Assembly (NCBI RefSeq): GCF_008326305.1
Contig: NZ_BIXY01000016.1
Coordinates: 1 to 64,000 of the forward strand
DNA: 64,000 bases
Direction: 5' to 3'
Origin: Dictyobacter arantiisoli
GTDB taxonomy: Bacteria > Chloroflexota > Ktedonobacteria > Ktedonobacterales > Ktedonobacteraceae
Of this stretch, positions 9,899-18,745 are shown piece after piece. Position 1 is the first letter of the stretch. The number at the start of each line of letters is the position of its first letter. The notes beneath the pieces are model-generated. The model did not search any database. It saw only the letters and a list, made by a program, of their open reading frames with translations, and was not told where the DNA came from. The translations under genes were made by a program, and so were the position numbers.

Positions 9899-11188
9899 AT
9901 GGAATCATCCTCGATTCAGAAAATGCTTTTACAAGCTATCCATGCCCAACTTCCATCCTATCTGAGCGACTGGCGTTGTATCTCTACCTACTTTTATACT
10001 TTACCAGAGCCAGAGATACAAGAGGTTTTGCTCACACTTTTACCCTGCCACGGCTTTACCGCGCAAAAGTTGGATCAAAACCTTCCCATTATATATGCTG
10101 AATACGCTACAAACGCGCCACATACGGTCTTATTTGTGCTGACCTATCAGGCAGAATCGTTACTCCCAAGGGCCCAACACCTTATCTCGCCTCTCGTGTC
10201 ACAAATGGCTGCCATCCAAATCTATCAAACACACATTGGTCATCTGCCGCTTAATCTCAAGTGGCTCTTTATCGACAAAAACATGCCAGATCATGCTGCG
10301 TTTATTCGTCTGATGACCGACCATCATTCCTTACTGCAAGCAGATACCTGTATTTTCTATACAACAAAACAAGAAATTAGCCAGCAAGTGGCGTTGCCAG
10401 AACTAAGTCTGGGAATGAAAGGCCATTTGCAGGTAGAGTTAACCATCCAGACGGCTCAAAGAGCGATTCCAGCTGGCTATGGGGCTATTGCACCCAATGC
10501 CGCATGGCAATTGGTGTGGGGATTGCAAAGCATTAAAGATAGTCATGAAGAGATTCTGATCGAAGGATTTTATGATATGCTTTTGCCACCGGAAGATGAA
10601 ACGATTGAATCAATCACACAATTTCCGAATACCACATCCCAACATACCGAGCAATGGGGTACCAAGCAACTGCTGCTTGGATTAAATGGGATACAACAAC
10701 ACTATGCCCACTTTCTCACCCCAACCTGCACGATCACAGAATTTCATAGTCCTGTACCAACAAATAACGCAGAGACAGCTACAACCATTCCCTCAACAGC
10801 CAATGCACGGCTTGATTTTCAGCTGGTACCTGACCAGAATCCTTCTATTATTTTCTCCAGACTGCAACAGCAACTCGCGCCATATAACGTGCAAGCCCAT
10901 CTCCTGGCCGCAACGTTACCCCACTATACATCTATAAAAAAACCATTCGCCCAACACCTGCACAACAGCCTGTATACGGCCTATCAACAAACTCCCATCC
11001 TGATTCCTCTCAGCACACAAACAGATGTGTATGAACAAATCATCCACAATCAATTGGCGATACCCACCCTGCGCCTTGCCCTCCCCTCCCTGGGAGAGGA
11101 GCCAGAGCAACAGACTCAACATCTCGTTCACACTATCTACCAGCAGGCACTTTTCTTCGCCAGCAGTGACAGCACGAAGCGTCCATAG
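9899..11188 (+). CDS. M20-family metallopeptidase homologue lacking catalytic residues (likely pseudoenzyme)
   Basis: The 429-residue protein follows the M20 dipeptidase fold along its length. Recognisable parts are the strand before the metal site (LPLNLKWLF), the segment LLQADTCIF, the dimerisation domain start LSLGMKGHLQVEL, the segment EGFYDMLLPPEDE, and ANARLDFQLVPDQNP. The usual metal-binding pieces are absent: the HxD motif region reads VLFVLTYQAES, the segment normally EGEEE reads IDKNMP, and the C-terminal H-x-PNE is not present. It should therefore not hydrolyse peptides. AGAAGG lies about ten bases before the chosen ATG. It sits alone between the phosphatase and the polysaccharide genes. 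A binding or scaffolding role is possible but unproven. Confidence 0.7.
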   Translation: MESSSIQKMLLQAIHAQLPSYLSDWRCISTYFYTLPEPEIQEVLLTLLPCHGFTAQKLDQNLPIIYAEYATNAPHTVLFVLTYQAESLLPRAQHLISPLVSQMAAIQIYQTHIGHLPLNLKWLFIDKNMPDHAAFIRLMTDHHSLLQADTCIFYTTKQEISQQVALPELSLGMKGHLQVELTIQTAQRAIPAGYGAIAPNAAWQLVWGLQSIKDSHEEILIEGFYDMLLPPEDETIESITQFPNTTSQHTEQWGTKQLLLGLNGIQQHYAHFLTPTCTITEFHSPVPTNNAETATTIPSTANARLDFQLVPDQNPSIIFSRLQQQLAPYNVQAHLLAATLPHYTSIKKPFAQHLHNSLYTAYQQTPILIPLSTQTDVYEQIIHNQLAIPTLRLALPSLGEEPEQQTQHLVHTIYQQALFFASSDSTKRP

Positions 11189-11453
11189 CCAGGCTATCAG
11201 ACAAGCCAATAGTGCCATTTATTAGGCCAATGCTTAAGAGGGAGAGTATACTGGGAAATAAGCATACGCCCAGGAAGCAACATACACCCAGAAAATGGTG
11301 GAAACAAAAAACAAAGACGTTACGTATAGAGATGTTACAGGGTATGTATGAACTTGGACATCAAACCTAAATGAGGCAACAGGTCAGCAGAACAGTCTTG
11401 GTTCATCCTCTCAACATCTCCCCTGGAAGTCTGATGAGGAGAACTCAATAAAG

Positions 11454-12632
11454 ATGCACATAGGTATTAATGCGCAGTTGCTATCTTACAGTCAGAACTA
11501 TCGCAATGGCGGTGTGAGTCGTTACATCCGTTATCTTCTTACCCAGCTTGCCAGACAACCGCAAGAACATGCCTATACAGTATTTGTGAATGGGCAAGAA
11601 GTAATTGATCATCTCGAACCACATCCCCAGATTACCTATGTCTCTGCTCCGTGGTCAGAAGACCGGCCTACCAGCAGGATAGCATGGGAACAATTGACGC
11701 TTCCCACGCTGATTCGTCAGAAACAGATTGACGTCTTTCATTCGCCGGTCAATGTGCGTCCTGAGTTGCTTCCACGCCACTGTGCCAGCGTCGTGACACT
11801 CCATGATCTCGCGTTTTTGCGTTTCTCGCATGTGCTTACACGCGCGAAACGCCTCTACCATAGTACTTTTACCGTGCGCAGTTTAAAGCATGCCACACTG
11901 ATCATCACGGTCTCAGATAGCACAAAACGCGATCTCCATGAGCTGGTAAATATCCCGTACGAGCGTATCCAGACGATATATCCGTGTATCGACGAGCGGT
12001 TTTCAAACGTTCTTAAAGAAGAAAAGATACATTCTTTCCGGGAAAAAAACGGTGTCAAAGACGGTTTTATATTATATCTTGGTACATTAGAGCCACGCAA
12101 AAATATCGCAACCTTGCTGGATGCCTACGCGCAATTAAAACAGAAATATCAGATACAAGAAAAACTTGTGCTGGCTGGCGGCAAAGGATGGCTCTATGAC
12201 GAGATTTTTACCAGAGTCCATCAATTAGGACTAGAGGAAGCAGTTTTATTTCCAGGATTTGTCGCAGATAGTGAACAGGCTCTGTGGTATCAGAGCGCCG
12301 CTGTCTTTGCTTATCCTTCACTCTATGAGGGTTTCGGCATCCCTGTCGCGGAGGCATTAGCCAGTGGCACGCCTGTCGTCACCTCAAATGTCTCTAGTTT
12401 GCCAGAAGCTGGTGCCGGGCTGGCACTCTGTATTGATCCGCAAGATAGCAATGCATTAAGCGCTGCGCTCTATCAGGCACTGATAGATCAGCAGTTGCGT
12501 GATCGCTGCAAACAACTGGCACCAGGTATTGCCCAACAATTTTCAGCCCATGCCATGGTAGAACAAACCATTGCAGCTTACGAACAAGCCGCAAAAATTC
12601 ATCACCAACAACGTATAACGTATGTTCAATAG
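11454..12632 (+). CDS. GT4-family glycosyltransferase (exopolysaccharide cluster)
   Basis: A 392-residue retaining glycosyltransferase with GT-B fold, predicted to add a sugar from an NDP-sugar donor during surface polysaccharide synthesis in the cytoplasm. The N-terminal acceptor domain has the glycine-rich loop NGGVSRYIRYLL (18-29). The donor domain has the family motif E-x7-E at 292-300 (EGFGIPVAE) and the phosphate loop LGTLEPRKN (209-217). The closest functional group by eye is the mannosyltransferases that start from MHIGINAQLL-type N-termini. A GAGGAG lies twelve bases before the start. It is followed after 21 nt by the polyprenyl glycosylphosphotransferase, so the two are probably co-transcribed. 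Confidence 0.9.
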   Translation: MHIGINAQLLSYSQNYRNGGVSRYIRYLLTQLARQPQEHAYTVFVNGQEVIDHLEPHPQITYVSAPWSEDRPTSRIAWEQLTLPTLIRQKQIDVFHSPVNVRPELLPRHCASVVTLHDLAFLRFSHVLTRAKRLYHSTFTVRSLKHATLIITVSDSTKRDLHELVNIPYERIQTIYPCIDERFSNVLKEEKIHSFREKNGVKDGFILYLGTLEPRKNIATLLDAYAQLKQKYQIQEKLVLAGGKGWLYDEIFTRVHQLGLEEAVLFPGFVADSEQALWYQSAAVFAYPSLYEGFGIPVAEALASGTPVVTSNVSSLPEAGAGLALCIDPQDSNALSAALYQALIDQQLRDRCKQLAPGIAQQFSAHAMVEQTIAAYEQAAKIHHQQRITYVQ

Positions 12633-12653
12633 TTTTGAGATAGATATAAGCAT

Positions 12654-14282
12654 ATGGCTCGAATTGTAAATAGCAACGTGGCTCCTAACGACTCCAGAAA
12701 TACCACTATAGCCACAAAACAAGAAATGATGGGCGGAGCGACCGGACCGATTACAAAAATCATCTCCGCACGCCGCTCACATCGTCGTCACTGGCGCATA
12801 GCAGAAATAGCCTTTATGGTTATTCTCGATGCGATCCTTATTGTTGCAGCTATTTATCTGGCATACAGTCTCAGATACCACATTATAACCCCCAACAATC
12901 CATTTATTGAGGGGTTAAAAAATCAGCTCTTTGGCTATACCTATCTGGCCGATGATAGGGCAGCCCCACACTTTAGCGATTATTGGTTCTTAATCACCGG
13001 TGTTCCCATTGGACTAATTATTATCTTTGCCTCACGCCGTCTTTATAATATTCGCCTGACTGGTAACTGGTTCCAACAAGTCTGGACGATCATTAGTTCG
13101 GTAACAATTGGTATCGCATTTTTGATTACAATCTACTTCTTTTTTGTAAATCCGAATGTGGTAACTAACGAAGGATTTATTCTCCCGAACTCGCGTCTGT
13201 TGGTACCATTTATCTGGGCCTCTGCCATTATCGTACTCTGTCTGGGTCGTCTGGTCGTCTCGGGCATCATGGGTGTCCTCTATCGTATGGGATTGGGAGA
13301 AACACGTGTGCTCGTGGTGGGTTCTGGCCGCCTCGGGAAAATGGTCATGCAATGCCTGGCTGCCAGTCCTAATCTAGGCTACTCGGTTGTTGGCTTTCTT
13401 CATGATCTCAATGGTACACCGGGAGATTTTGGGCGTTTCAAAATGCTGGGTACGATTGATGATATTGGCCTGGTCATTCGCTCGATGCAGGTTGATGAAG
13501 TCATCATTGCGCTCCCTTCTGATATGAATAAATACGCGCTGCACAGCGTCAAACTTTGCGAACACCTGGGAGCTTCTTTCAAGCTAATTCCTGATATCTA
13601 TGAGCTCAATCTTTCACGGATTGATATCGAAAATATTGAGGGTATCCCACTGCTGGGTATCAAGCAGATCTCTCTTAATACGCCACAGCGCATCGTCACG
13701 CGCAGCATTGATATTAGTATCTCGTTGATCTTTCTCCTGATTGGTTCTCTGGTTTTCCTCAGTATTGCCCTGGCAGTAAAATTGAGTTCACCGGGACCCA
13801 TCATTTATAAACAAGAACGCGTCGGACTGGATGGGCGGCATTTCAAGATGTTGAAGTTCCGTTCGATGTATAAGGATGCCGATCAGCGCCTGGCGCAGTT
13901 GGAAAAGTTTAATGAGGCGCAGGGACCCATTTTTAAAATGAAAGAAGATCCACGTGTAACACCCGTCGGACGCTTCATTCGTCGCACCAGCCTGGATGAA
14001 ATTCCTCAGTTCTTTAATGTTCTGAAGGGCGAGATGAGCCTGGTTGGCCCGCGACCGCCCTTACCACGGGAAGTAGCTCAGTACAAAGAGTGGCAAAAAG
14101 CCCGTCTGTCGATTAAACCTGGCCTGACCGGACTCTGGCAGGTACGCGGTCGCAGTAATATTAGCTTTGATGAAGGCGTTTTGATGGATATCTATTATAT
14201 AGAAAATTGGTCGTTACGCCTCTATATTCAGACGCTGCTACGTACGATTCCAGCTGTCTTATTCAGTCGAGGAGCATATTAA
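12654..14282 (+). CDS. Polyprenyl-phosphate glycosylphosphotransferase (WbaP/WcaJ type)
   Basis: Membrane enzyme that moves a sugar-1-phosphate onto undecaprenyl phosphate, the first step of repeat-unit assembly for exopolysaccharide. The 542 aa include four N-terminal membrane helices (about 50-75, 110-127, 145-166, 183-205), a Rossmann-like CoA-binding_3 domain with VGSGRLGK (222-229), a fifth hydrophobic segment (355-376) and the catalytic bacterial sugar-transferase domain: SPGP (379-382), KFRSM (401-405), DEIPQ (448-452), GPRPP (465-469) and PGLTGLWQV (489-497). Sugar specificity cannot be read from the sequence. It is flanked by two GT4 genes at 21 and 4 nt, which makes the three genes one functional unit. 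Confidence 0.95.
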   Translation: MARIVNSNVAPNDSRNTTIATKQEMMGGATGPITKIISARRSHRRHWRIAEIAFMVILDAILIVAAIYLAYSLRYHIITPNNPFIEGLKNQLFGYTYLADDRAAPHFSDYWFLITGVPIGLIIIFASRRLYNIRLTGNWFQQVWTIISSVTIGIAFLITIYFFFVNPNVVTNEGFILPNSRLLVPFIWASAIIVLCLGRLVVSGIMGVLYRMGLGETRVLVVGSGRLGKMVMQCLAASPNLGYSVVGFLHDLNGTPGDFGRFKMLGTIDDIGLVIRSMQVDEVIIALPSDMNKYALHSVKLCEHLGASFKLIPDIYELNLSRIDIENIEGIPLLGIKQISLNTPQRIVTRSIDISISLIFLLIGSLVFLSIALAVKLSSPGPIIYKQERVGLDGRHFKMLKFRSMYKDADQRLAQLEKFNEAQGPIFKMKEDPRVTPVGRFIRRTSLDEIPQFFNVLKGEMSLVGPRPPLPREVAQYKEWQKARLSIKPGLTGLWQVRGRSNISFDEGVLMDIYYIENWSLRLYIQTLLRTIPAVLFSRGAY

Positions 14283-14286
14283 TCTG

Positions 14287-15423
14287 ATGAAAGTTGCATT
14301 AGTGCACGATTATCTAAATCAAATGGGTGGAGCTGAACGGGTAGTGATGGCGTTTCATGAGATCTTTCCTGATGCACCCATCTATACATCCATTTATGAT
14401 CCAAAACGCGTTGATCCGGCCTTCCAAAAAATGGATATTCGGACGTCATTTATGCAGAAATTACCCCTGGTCACGAAACATCACCAGCCCTATCTGCCCC
14501 TCTATCCTTTTGCGATGGAGAAACTGGATCTGCGCGGCTATGATCTGGTTCTCAGTAGCTCAAGTGCCTTTGGCAAAGGCGTGATTACACGGCCTGAGAC
14601 AATGCATATCTGCTATTGCCATACACCAATGCGTTGGTGCTGGAATTACGAAGAGTATGTGGAACGCGAACATCTAGGGAAAGTCGCACGCAGTATTCTG
14701 CCTTTTATGATCACCGGAATGCGCGTCTGGGATCAGACAAGCGCGATGCGGGTTGATCATTTTATTGCCAACTCACCGGTTATCGCCGAGCGCATTCGCA
14801 AATATTATCGCCGTGAAGCGGCTTATATTCCCCCTCCTGTCGAAACCGCACGCTTTCAATTCGAACCAGATATTATCCCTGGAGACTATTACTTGAGCGT
14901 TGGCCGCCTGGTTCCTTATAAGCGCATCGATCTGGCGATTGAGGCTTGCAATCGCTTACAATTGCCGCTCGTGATTATCGGTGGCGGCCGCGATGAAGAA
15001 CGGCTCAAACGAATGGCCGGTCCAACGATTCGCTTTCTGGGACGCTTGCCTGATGAAGAAGTCACTTATTACTTTAAGCACTGCCGCGCCTTGCTCTTTC
15101 CAGGTGAAGAAGATTTTGGCATCACGCCACTTGAGGCACAAGCCTGTGGTCGTCCCATTATTGCCTATGGAGCTGGCGGAGCACTGGCATCCGTAATTGA
15201 TGGCATGACAGGGGTATTCTTCAATGAACAAACGGTAGACAGCCTGACAGCCACGCTAGCGACATTTGACGAACGGACATTTGATCCACATGTCATCCAT
15301 AATCATGCTCTGGAGTTTGATACGTCTCGCTTTAGCCGTCGTATTCAACAATTCATAGAAGCAAAACTCAGCGAAAGAACGCCAACCAAAGCACTACCAA
15401 CCAATGATATCATGCATTCATAA
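14287..15423 (+). CDS. GT4-family glycosyltransferase (exopolysaccharide cluster)
   Basis: A 378-residue GT-B glycosyltransferase that begins four bases after the previous stop; GAGGAG lies inside the end of the upstream gene. The N-terminus HDYLNQMGGAERV (7-19) is typical of a GT4 subgroup found in capsule and exopolysaccharide clusters. Donor-site motifs are VGRLVPYKR (205-213) and EEDFGITPLE (274-283). Presumed to extend the lipid-linked glycan begun by the upstream phosphotransferase. The family often carries an odd YCHTPMRW segment, present here at 110-117. Confidence 0.92.
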   Translation: MKVALVHDYLNQMGGAERVVMAFHEIFPDAPIYTSIYDPKRVDPAFQKMDIRTSFMQKLPLVTKHHQPYLPLYPFAMEKLDLRGYDLVLSSSSAFGKGVITRPETMHICYCHTPMRWCWNYEEYVEREHLGKVARSILPFMITGMRVWDQTSAMRVDHFIANSPVIAERIRKYYRREAAYIPPPVETARFQFEPDIIPGDYYLSVGRLVPYKRIDLAIEACNRLQLPLVIIGGGRDEERLKRMAGPTIRFLGRLPDEEVTYYFKHCRALLFPGEEDFGITPLEAQACGRPIIAYGAGGALASVIDGMTGVFFNEQTVDSLTATLATFDERTFDPHVIHNHALEFDTSRFSRRIQQFIEAKLSERTPTKALPTNDIMHS

Positions 15424-15450
15424 GGAGTTGATAATTCTGGCTTCTCATGG

Positions 15451-15492
15451 CAGCTATCATTTGCACGCTTTACGGTGTGCAAATGATAGCTG
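15451..15492 (+). terminator. Perfect inverted repeat ending the polysaccharide cluster
   Basis: Arms of 16 bp (15451-15466 and 15477-15492) with an 8-nt loop, 27 nt after the last gene of the cluster. The following sequence has only a short TTT, so termination strength is uncertain. The rest of 15493-15821 shows no gene. Confidence 0.6.
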
Positions 15493-15821
15493 TTTGGAAT
15501 CAGATCATACCATTTTGCCAGGCATTTCTTACTCTCTACTCCTAGCAACTAAGTATAACTTATTGACAGTAGAAATAAGAGCCTTTATAGTAAAACAAGC
15601 TTGTTGCAAGGTGGAGTAGGCTAAAAAGAGATACCTTCACTCCACCCATTTTCATAGGTGAAGCTTGCAAGGACCATTTAAGATAAAGAGAAGAAAACCA
15701 AATACATCTTCCTATCTCATCTGACGATGTTCCAGGCCAGCAAAGAATAAGAACAAACACATAATATATTTAGCCAGAGACGGTCTACGGTCCTGTTTCA
15801 CATATACATTATCTATCCAGG

Positions 15822-15941
15822 AAACGAGTGTTCTGACTGGCTTCATTTGAAAAGTTGCCCGCTACGCGGGCGGGTGGTGGGAGAGGCCAGGGGATTACAT
15901 CCCCATAGGTGCGAACGTAAGGCTTTTCAAGCGGGATTGCA
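15822..15941. repeat. Repeat family A, copy 1 (with 41-nt insertion)
   Basis: The first 56 nt (15822-15877) are identical to 18320-18375, and 15919-15941 matches 18376-18398 with one mismatch. Between the two parts this copy has 41 extra bases. The unit is palindromic: GCCCGC-TAC-GCGGGC in the centre and TTGAAAAG/CTTTTCAA on the outside. Frames across it give a spurious peptide (ARVAGNFSNEASQNTR) that inflates flanking ORFs. It looks like a dispersed short palindromic or MITE-like element. Confidence 0.8.
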
Positions 15942-16120
15942 AAGGGCAGCGAGCCCTTTGCCGGGGTGTGGGGTTTCCCCAAATACCCCTTTTTCTTCTT
16001 TTCTTCGCCGCCGCGTGCGGCGACGAGAGGGAGGTGAGAGACCGGGGCACTGTCAGGGGACAGGTTCATTATCAGCCTTCAGGGCATGACATATTAGAGA
16101 AAACAACGAGGAGGACCAGC

Positions 16121-16861
16121 ATGCAAGGACGAGAAGACCAGGGAAGTGAGTCATTTGAAAAGCCCTCGACTCAAGATATTCCCTCTCTCAATGGGACCAG
16201 CAAACATCGTGTACTCATACGCAATCCCAATGAGGGTACCAGTAAACATCAGGCAATTCAGGAAGTTATTTCACAAAAAACCAGTGAACAACGCGCACTT
16301 CCAAAACGTCCTCCTGGGATGGCTCGCATAGATACTCCACCCGAAATGCAACGCGTGCCGCGCCCAACACGTGAGGAAACACAACCTCAAAAATTGCATA
16401 AACGCCTGCTCATTCTGGGAGGTATCTTTATCGTACTTGCGATTGTTGCAAGCACTATTGGAGTCTTACTGGCAAATGGCCTGAATGCGAGCGCCGGCCC
16501 CAGCACGACAGCGGTTGATTTTCTGACAGCTCTGGATACACGAGACTACACACAGGCGTACAAAAATCTCGGACCTGCCATTACAATCCGTCTTTCACAA
16601 GATCAATTTACGAAACAGGCCCAGGCAGTTGACGCTTGCTATGGAGCAGTCAATAATTATAGTGAAGTAGCCAACAGTGCCCAGAGCCAGGATAACAGTC
16701 AGAGTTATACTTATAACATCACCCGTGAAAAGAGCAACAAAAAGATTCCATACAAGTTACAAATCACCCTCCAAAAGGATCAAGATGATGGAACCTGGAA
16801 GGTGTCAGATTATGGTAATAATCTAAATCCTACTCAGGTGGGCCTGGCCTGTACAAAATAA
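16121..16861 (+). CDS. Single-pass membrane protein with C-terminal extracytoplasmic DUF4878-like domain
   Basis: A 246-residue protein of unknown function. The first 90 residues are polar, rich in Ser, Lys and Pro and probably disordered in the cytoplasm. A membrane helix (about 96-121) follows the basic stretch KLHKR. The outer domain (about 125-246) begins with VDFLTALDTRDYTQAY, a pattern seen in small NTF2-like or DUF4878-type lipoprotein domains. The start was placed at 16121 because GAGGAGG precedes it by six bases; the longer frame from 15968 runs into the repeat at 15822-15941. A repeat-type terminator follows. Confidence 0.75.
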   Translation: MQGREDQGSESFEKPSTQDIPSLNGTSKHRVLIRNPNEGTSKHQAIQEVISQKTSEQRALPKRPPGMARIDTPPEMQRVPRPTREETQPQKLHKRLLILGGIFIVLAIVASTIGVLLANGLNASAGPSTTAVDFLTALDTRDYTQAYKNLGPAITIRLSQDQFTKQAQAVDACYGAVNNYSEVANSAQSQDNSQSYTYNITREKSNKKIPYKLQITLQKDQDDGTWKVSDYGNNLNPTQVGLACTK

Positions 16862-16868
16862 GGCATAG

Positions 16869-16955
16869 CAGACCCCCTGTCGCATTGGGATCTTGCTACT
16901 TACCTGTAAGCAGGCGCTTCAGCGCCTGTGACCTTTTTTAGTATGTGATGTAGAA
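16869..16955 (+). repeat. Repeat family B, copy 1 (terminator-like)
   Basis: Shares with 22040-22125 a block with GGGATCTTGCT, a GC-rich hairpin of the pattern GCAGGCG...CGCCTG followed by CTTTTT, and a TGTGATGTA tail. It starts right after the stop of the upstream gene. Both copies occupy the same position relative to a gene end, so the element appears to work as a mobile or amplified terminator. Confidence 0.65.
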
Positions 16956-16994
16956 AAAGCTCTTCGAGCTTTTTCTACATCACATACTAAAAAA
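16934..16994. terminator. Long bidirectional palindromic terminator
   Basis: Perfect arms of 29 bp (16934-16962 and 16966-16994) with a 3-nt loop. Outer ends are T6A/TA6, so either strand gives a stem followed by T residues. It separates the convergent genes ending at 16861 and 17104. Confidence 0.85.
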
Positions 16995-17042
16995 TTTGTT
17001 TGGAGTGTGTCAGACTCCCGTAGTCTCCACCATCTCTGTGCA

Positions 17043-17116
17043 TGCGTTTTCTTGATGCCCTGACCTCGGCTTTTGAGCAGGCTCAAAAGCCGAGGTCAGG
17101 GCATCAAGAAAACGCA
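17043..17116. terminator. Very long perfect inverted repeat overlapping the gcdH stop codon
   Basis: Arms of 36 bp (17043-17078 and 17081-17116) are perfectly complementary with a 2-nt spacer. The right arm contains the last codons and stop of the gcdH gene (stop at 17104-17106 on the minus strand). This is the largest palindrome in the window. Confidence 0.85.
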
Positions 17117-18300
17117 CTTTCTCCTGTAATCGCCTGTCCAACAATCAAGGTATGAATATCGTCGGTACCTTCATAGGTAAAAACTGACTCTAGATTATTC
17201 ATATGGCGGCTGATTGGATACTCAAGGGTAATACCATTAGCACCTAAGATCGAACGAGCCTCGCGGGCTGTATGCAATGCCTCACGAACATTATTACGCT
17301 TGGCAAGTGAGATTTGAACAGGATGAATGTGTCCACTATCTTTCAAGCGTCCCAGTTGTAGAGACAGCAGTTGGGCTTTAACCAGTTCGGTCGCCATTCC
17401 TACCAGCTTTTGTTGTACCAGTTGAAAACCAGCAATCGGGCGTTCAAACTGGATGCGCGACTTTGCATATTCGAGAGCAACCTCATAACAGGCTCGCGCA
17501 GCGCCGGTAGATCCCCAGGCAATACCATAGCGAGCTTCATCCAGGCAGGATAGCGGTCCACGCATGCCACGCACACCCGGCAACATCTGTGTTGCGGGAA
17601 TACGACAATCATCAAAATGAAGTTCGGAAGTAATCGATGCTCGTAAAGAAAGCTTGCGATGAATATCTGAAGTTGAAAAACCAGGAGTGCCACGTTCAAC
17701 AATAAATCCACGGATGCCATCCTCTGCCTGCGCCCATACCACTGCCAGGTCAGCGATACCTCCATTGGTGATCCACATCTTAGAGCCATTTAAAATATAA
17801 CTAGAGCCATCACGGCGCGCGCTGGTGCGCATATGCGCGGCATCGCTGCCAGTATCCGGTTCCGTCAAACCAAAGCAGCCAATAGCCTCTCCACGGGCCA
17901 TACGAGGCAACCACAACTGCTTTTGTTCCTCAGAACCAAAGGCGAAAATAGGAAACATTGCCAGAGAACCCTGTACCGAAATGAAGGAACGTATACCACT
18001 ATCGCCCGCCTCTAGCTCCTGACATGCCAATCCATAACAGACAGCGCTCAAGCCAGCGCAACCATAGCCATCCAGATGCATACCGAGCAAACCTAGCGCG
18101 GCAAGCTCTGGGATCAACTGACGGGGAAAGGTGCCGGCTTCAAAATGTTCGCCAATAATCGGTGAGATACGCTCACGAACAAATTTACGCACTGTATCCC
18201 GTACCATCCGCTCCTCGTCCGAGAGCATCATATCGATATTATATAAATCAGTAACGACAGGCATCTGCGCCTGGTGAGCTGCATGAGGACTTTCAACCAT
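17104..18300 (-). CDS. gcdH: Glutaryl-CoA dehydrogenase-like acyl-CoA dehydrogenase
   Basis: FAD flavoenzyme of the acyl-CoA dehydrogenase superfamily (398 aa), predicted to oxidise and decarboxylate glutaryl-CoA to crotonyl-CoA in lysine/tryptophan or aromatic breakdown. The catalytic base is E377 in TYEGTDDIH (375-383). An arginine at 104 in SGIRSFISVQGSL corresponds to the residue that binds the gamma-carboxylate in glutaryl-CoA dehydrogenases, which favours this substrate over straight-chain acyl-CoAs. FAD-site motifs GCFGLTEPDTGSD (142-153) and WITNGG (176-181) are present. The start is the ATG at 18298-18300; the longer frame to 18408 reads into repeat family A and is rejected. No partner genes of the pathway are adjacent. 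Confidence 0.9.
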   Translation of the reverse strand: MVESPHAAHQAQMPVVTDLYNIDMMLSDEERMVRDTVRKFVRERISPIIGEHFEAGTFPRQLIPELAALGLLGMHLDGYGCAGLSAVCYGLACQELEAGDSGIRSFISVQGSLAMFPIFAFGSEEQKQLWLPRMARGEAIGCFGLTEPDTGSDAAHMRTSARRDGSSYILNGSKMWITNGGIADLAVVWAQAEDGIRGFIVERGTPGFSTSDIHRKLSLRASITSELHFDDCRIPATQMLPGVRGMRGPLSCLDEARYGIAWGSTGAARACYEVALEYAKSRIQFERPIAGFQLVQQKLVGMATELVKAQLLSLQLGRLKDSGHIHPVQISLAKRNNVREALHTAREARSILGANGITLEYPISRHMNNLESVFTYEGTDDIHTLIVGQAITGESAFS

Positions 18301-18319
18301 GGCAATTGATCCTCTCCAC

Positions 18320-18398
18320 AAACGAGTGTTCTGACTGGCTTCATTTGAAAAGTTGCCCGCTACGCGGGCGGGTGGAAGGCTTTTCAAACGGGATTGCA
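18320..18398. repeat. Repeat family A, copy 2
   Basis: Direct-orientation copy of the unit at 15822-15941 without the 41-nt insertion; 20 nt upstream of the gcdH start. Palindromic core GCCCGC-TAC-GCGGGC and outer TTGAAAAG/CTTTTCAA. The remaining gene-free stretch to 18745 shows nothing else I can name. Confidence 0.8.
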
Positions 18399-18745
18399 TC
18401 CCCTGCACCCCTGCTTTTCACATGAAGAGTAACAGAGTACTAGCACACTGTAATAAAAAGAGCGTATACTACTCAGCACTAAGACCTCTTTTATCCCTTT
18501 ATTATACCGTATACAATGCCTCAAATTTTCGCAAAATGTTTGATTCCCTCACTCATGAGGATTGCGCTGCTCGTTCGTAGACAGGTGAAAAAAATCATGC
18601 ATGAAGACTGCGGGAGCCATAGAAGATAACACCAATGAGTCCCATATGTTAGACAAATCGTGGAATGATACGTATGCATTAATAGGGATATAACATCATA
18701 AATTCAGAATTAGCCTCATAAAATATCTATGCAGGAAAGAGTCGT

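Noticed and set aside
15809-16069. 86-aa ORF and N-terminal extensions in repeat family A
   Set aside because: The frame is a by-product of the palindromic repeat; the same peptide appears at the other copy.
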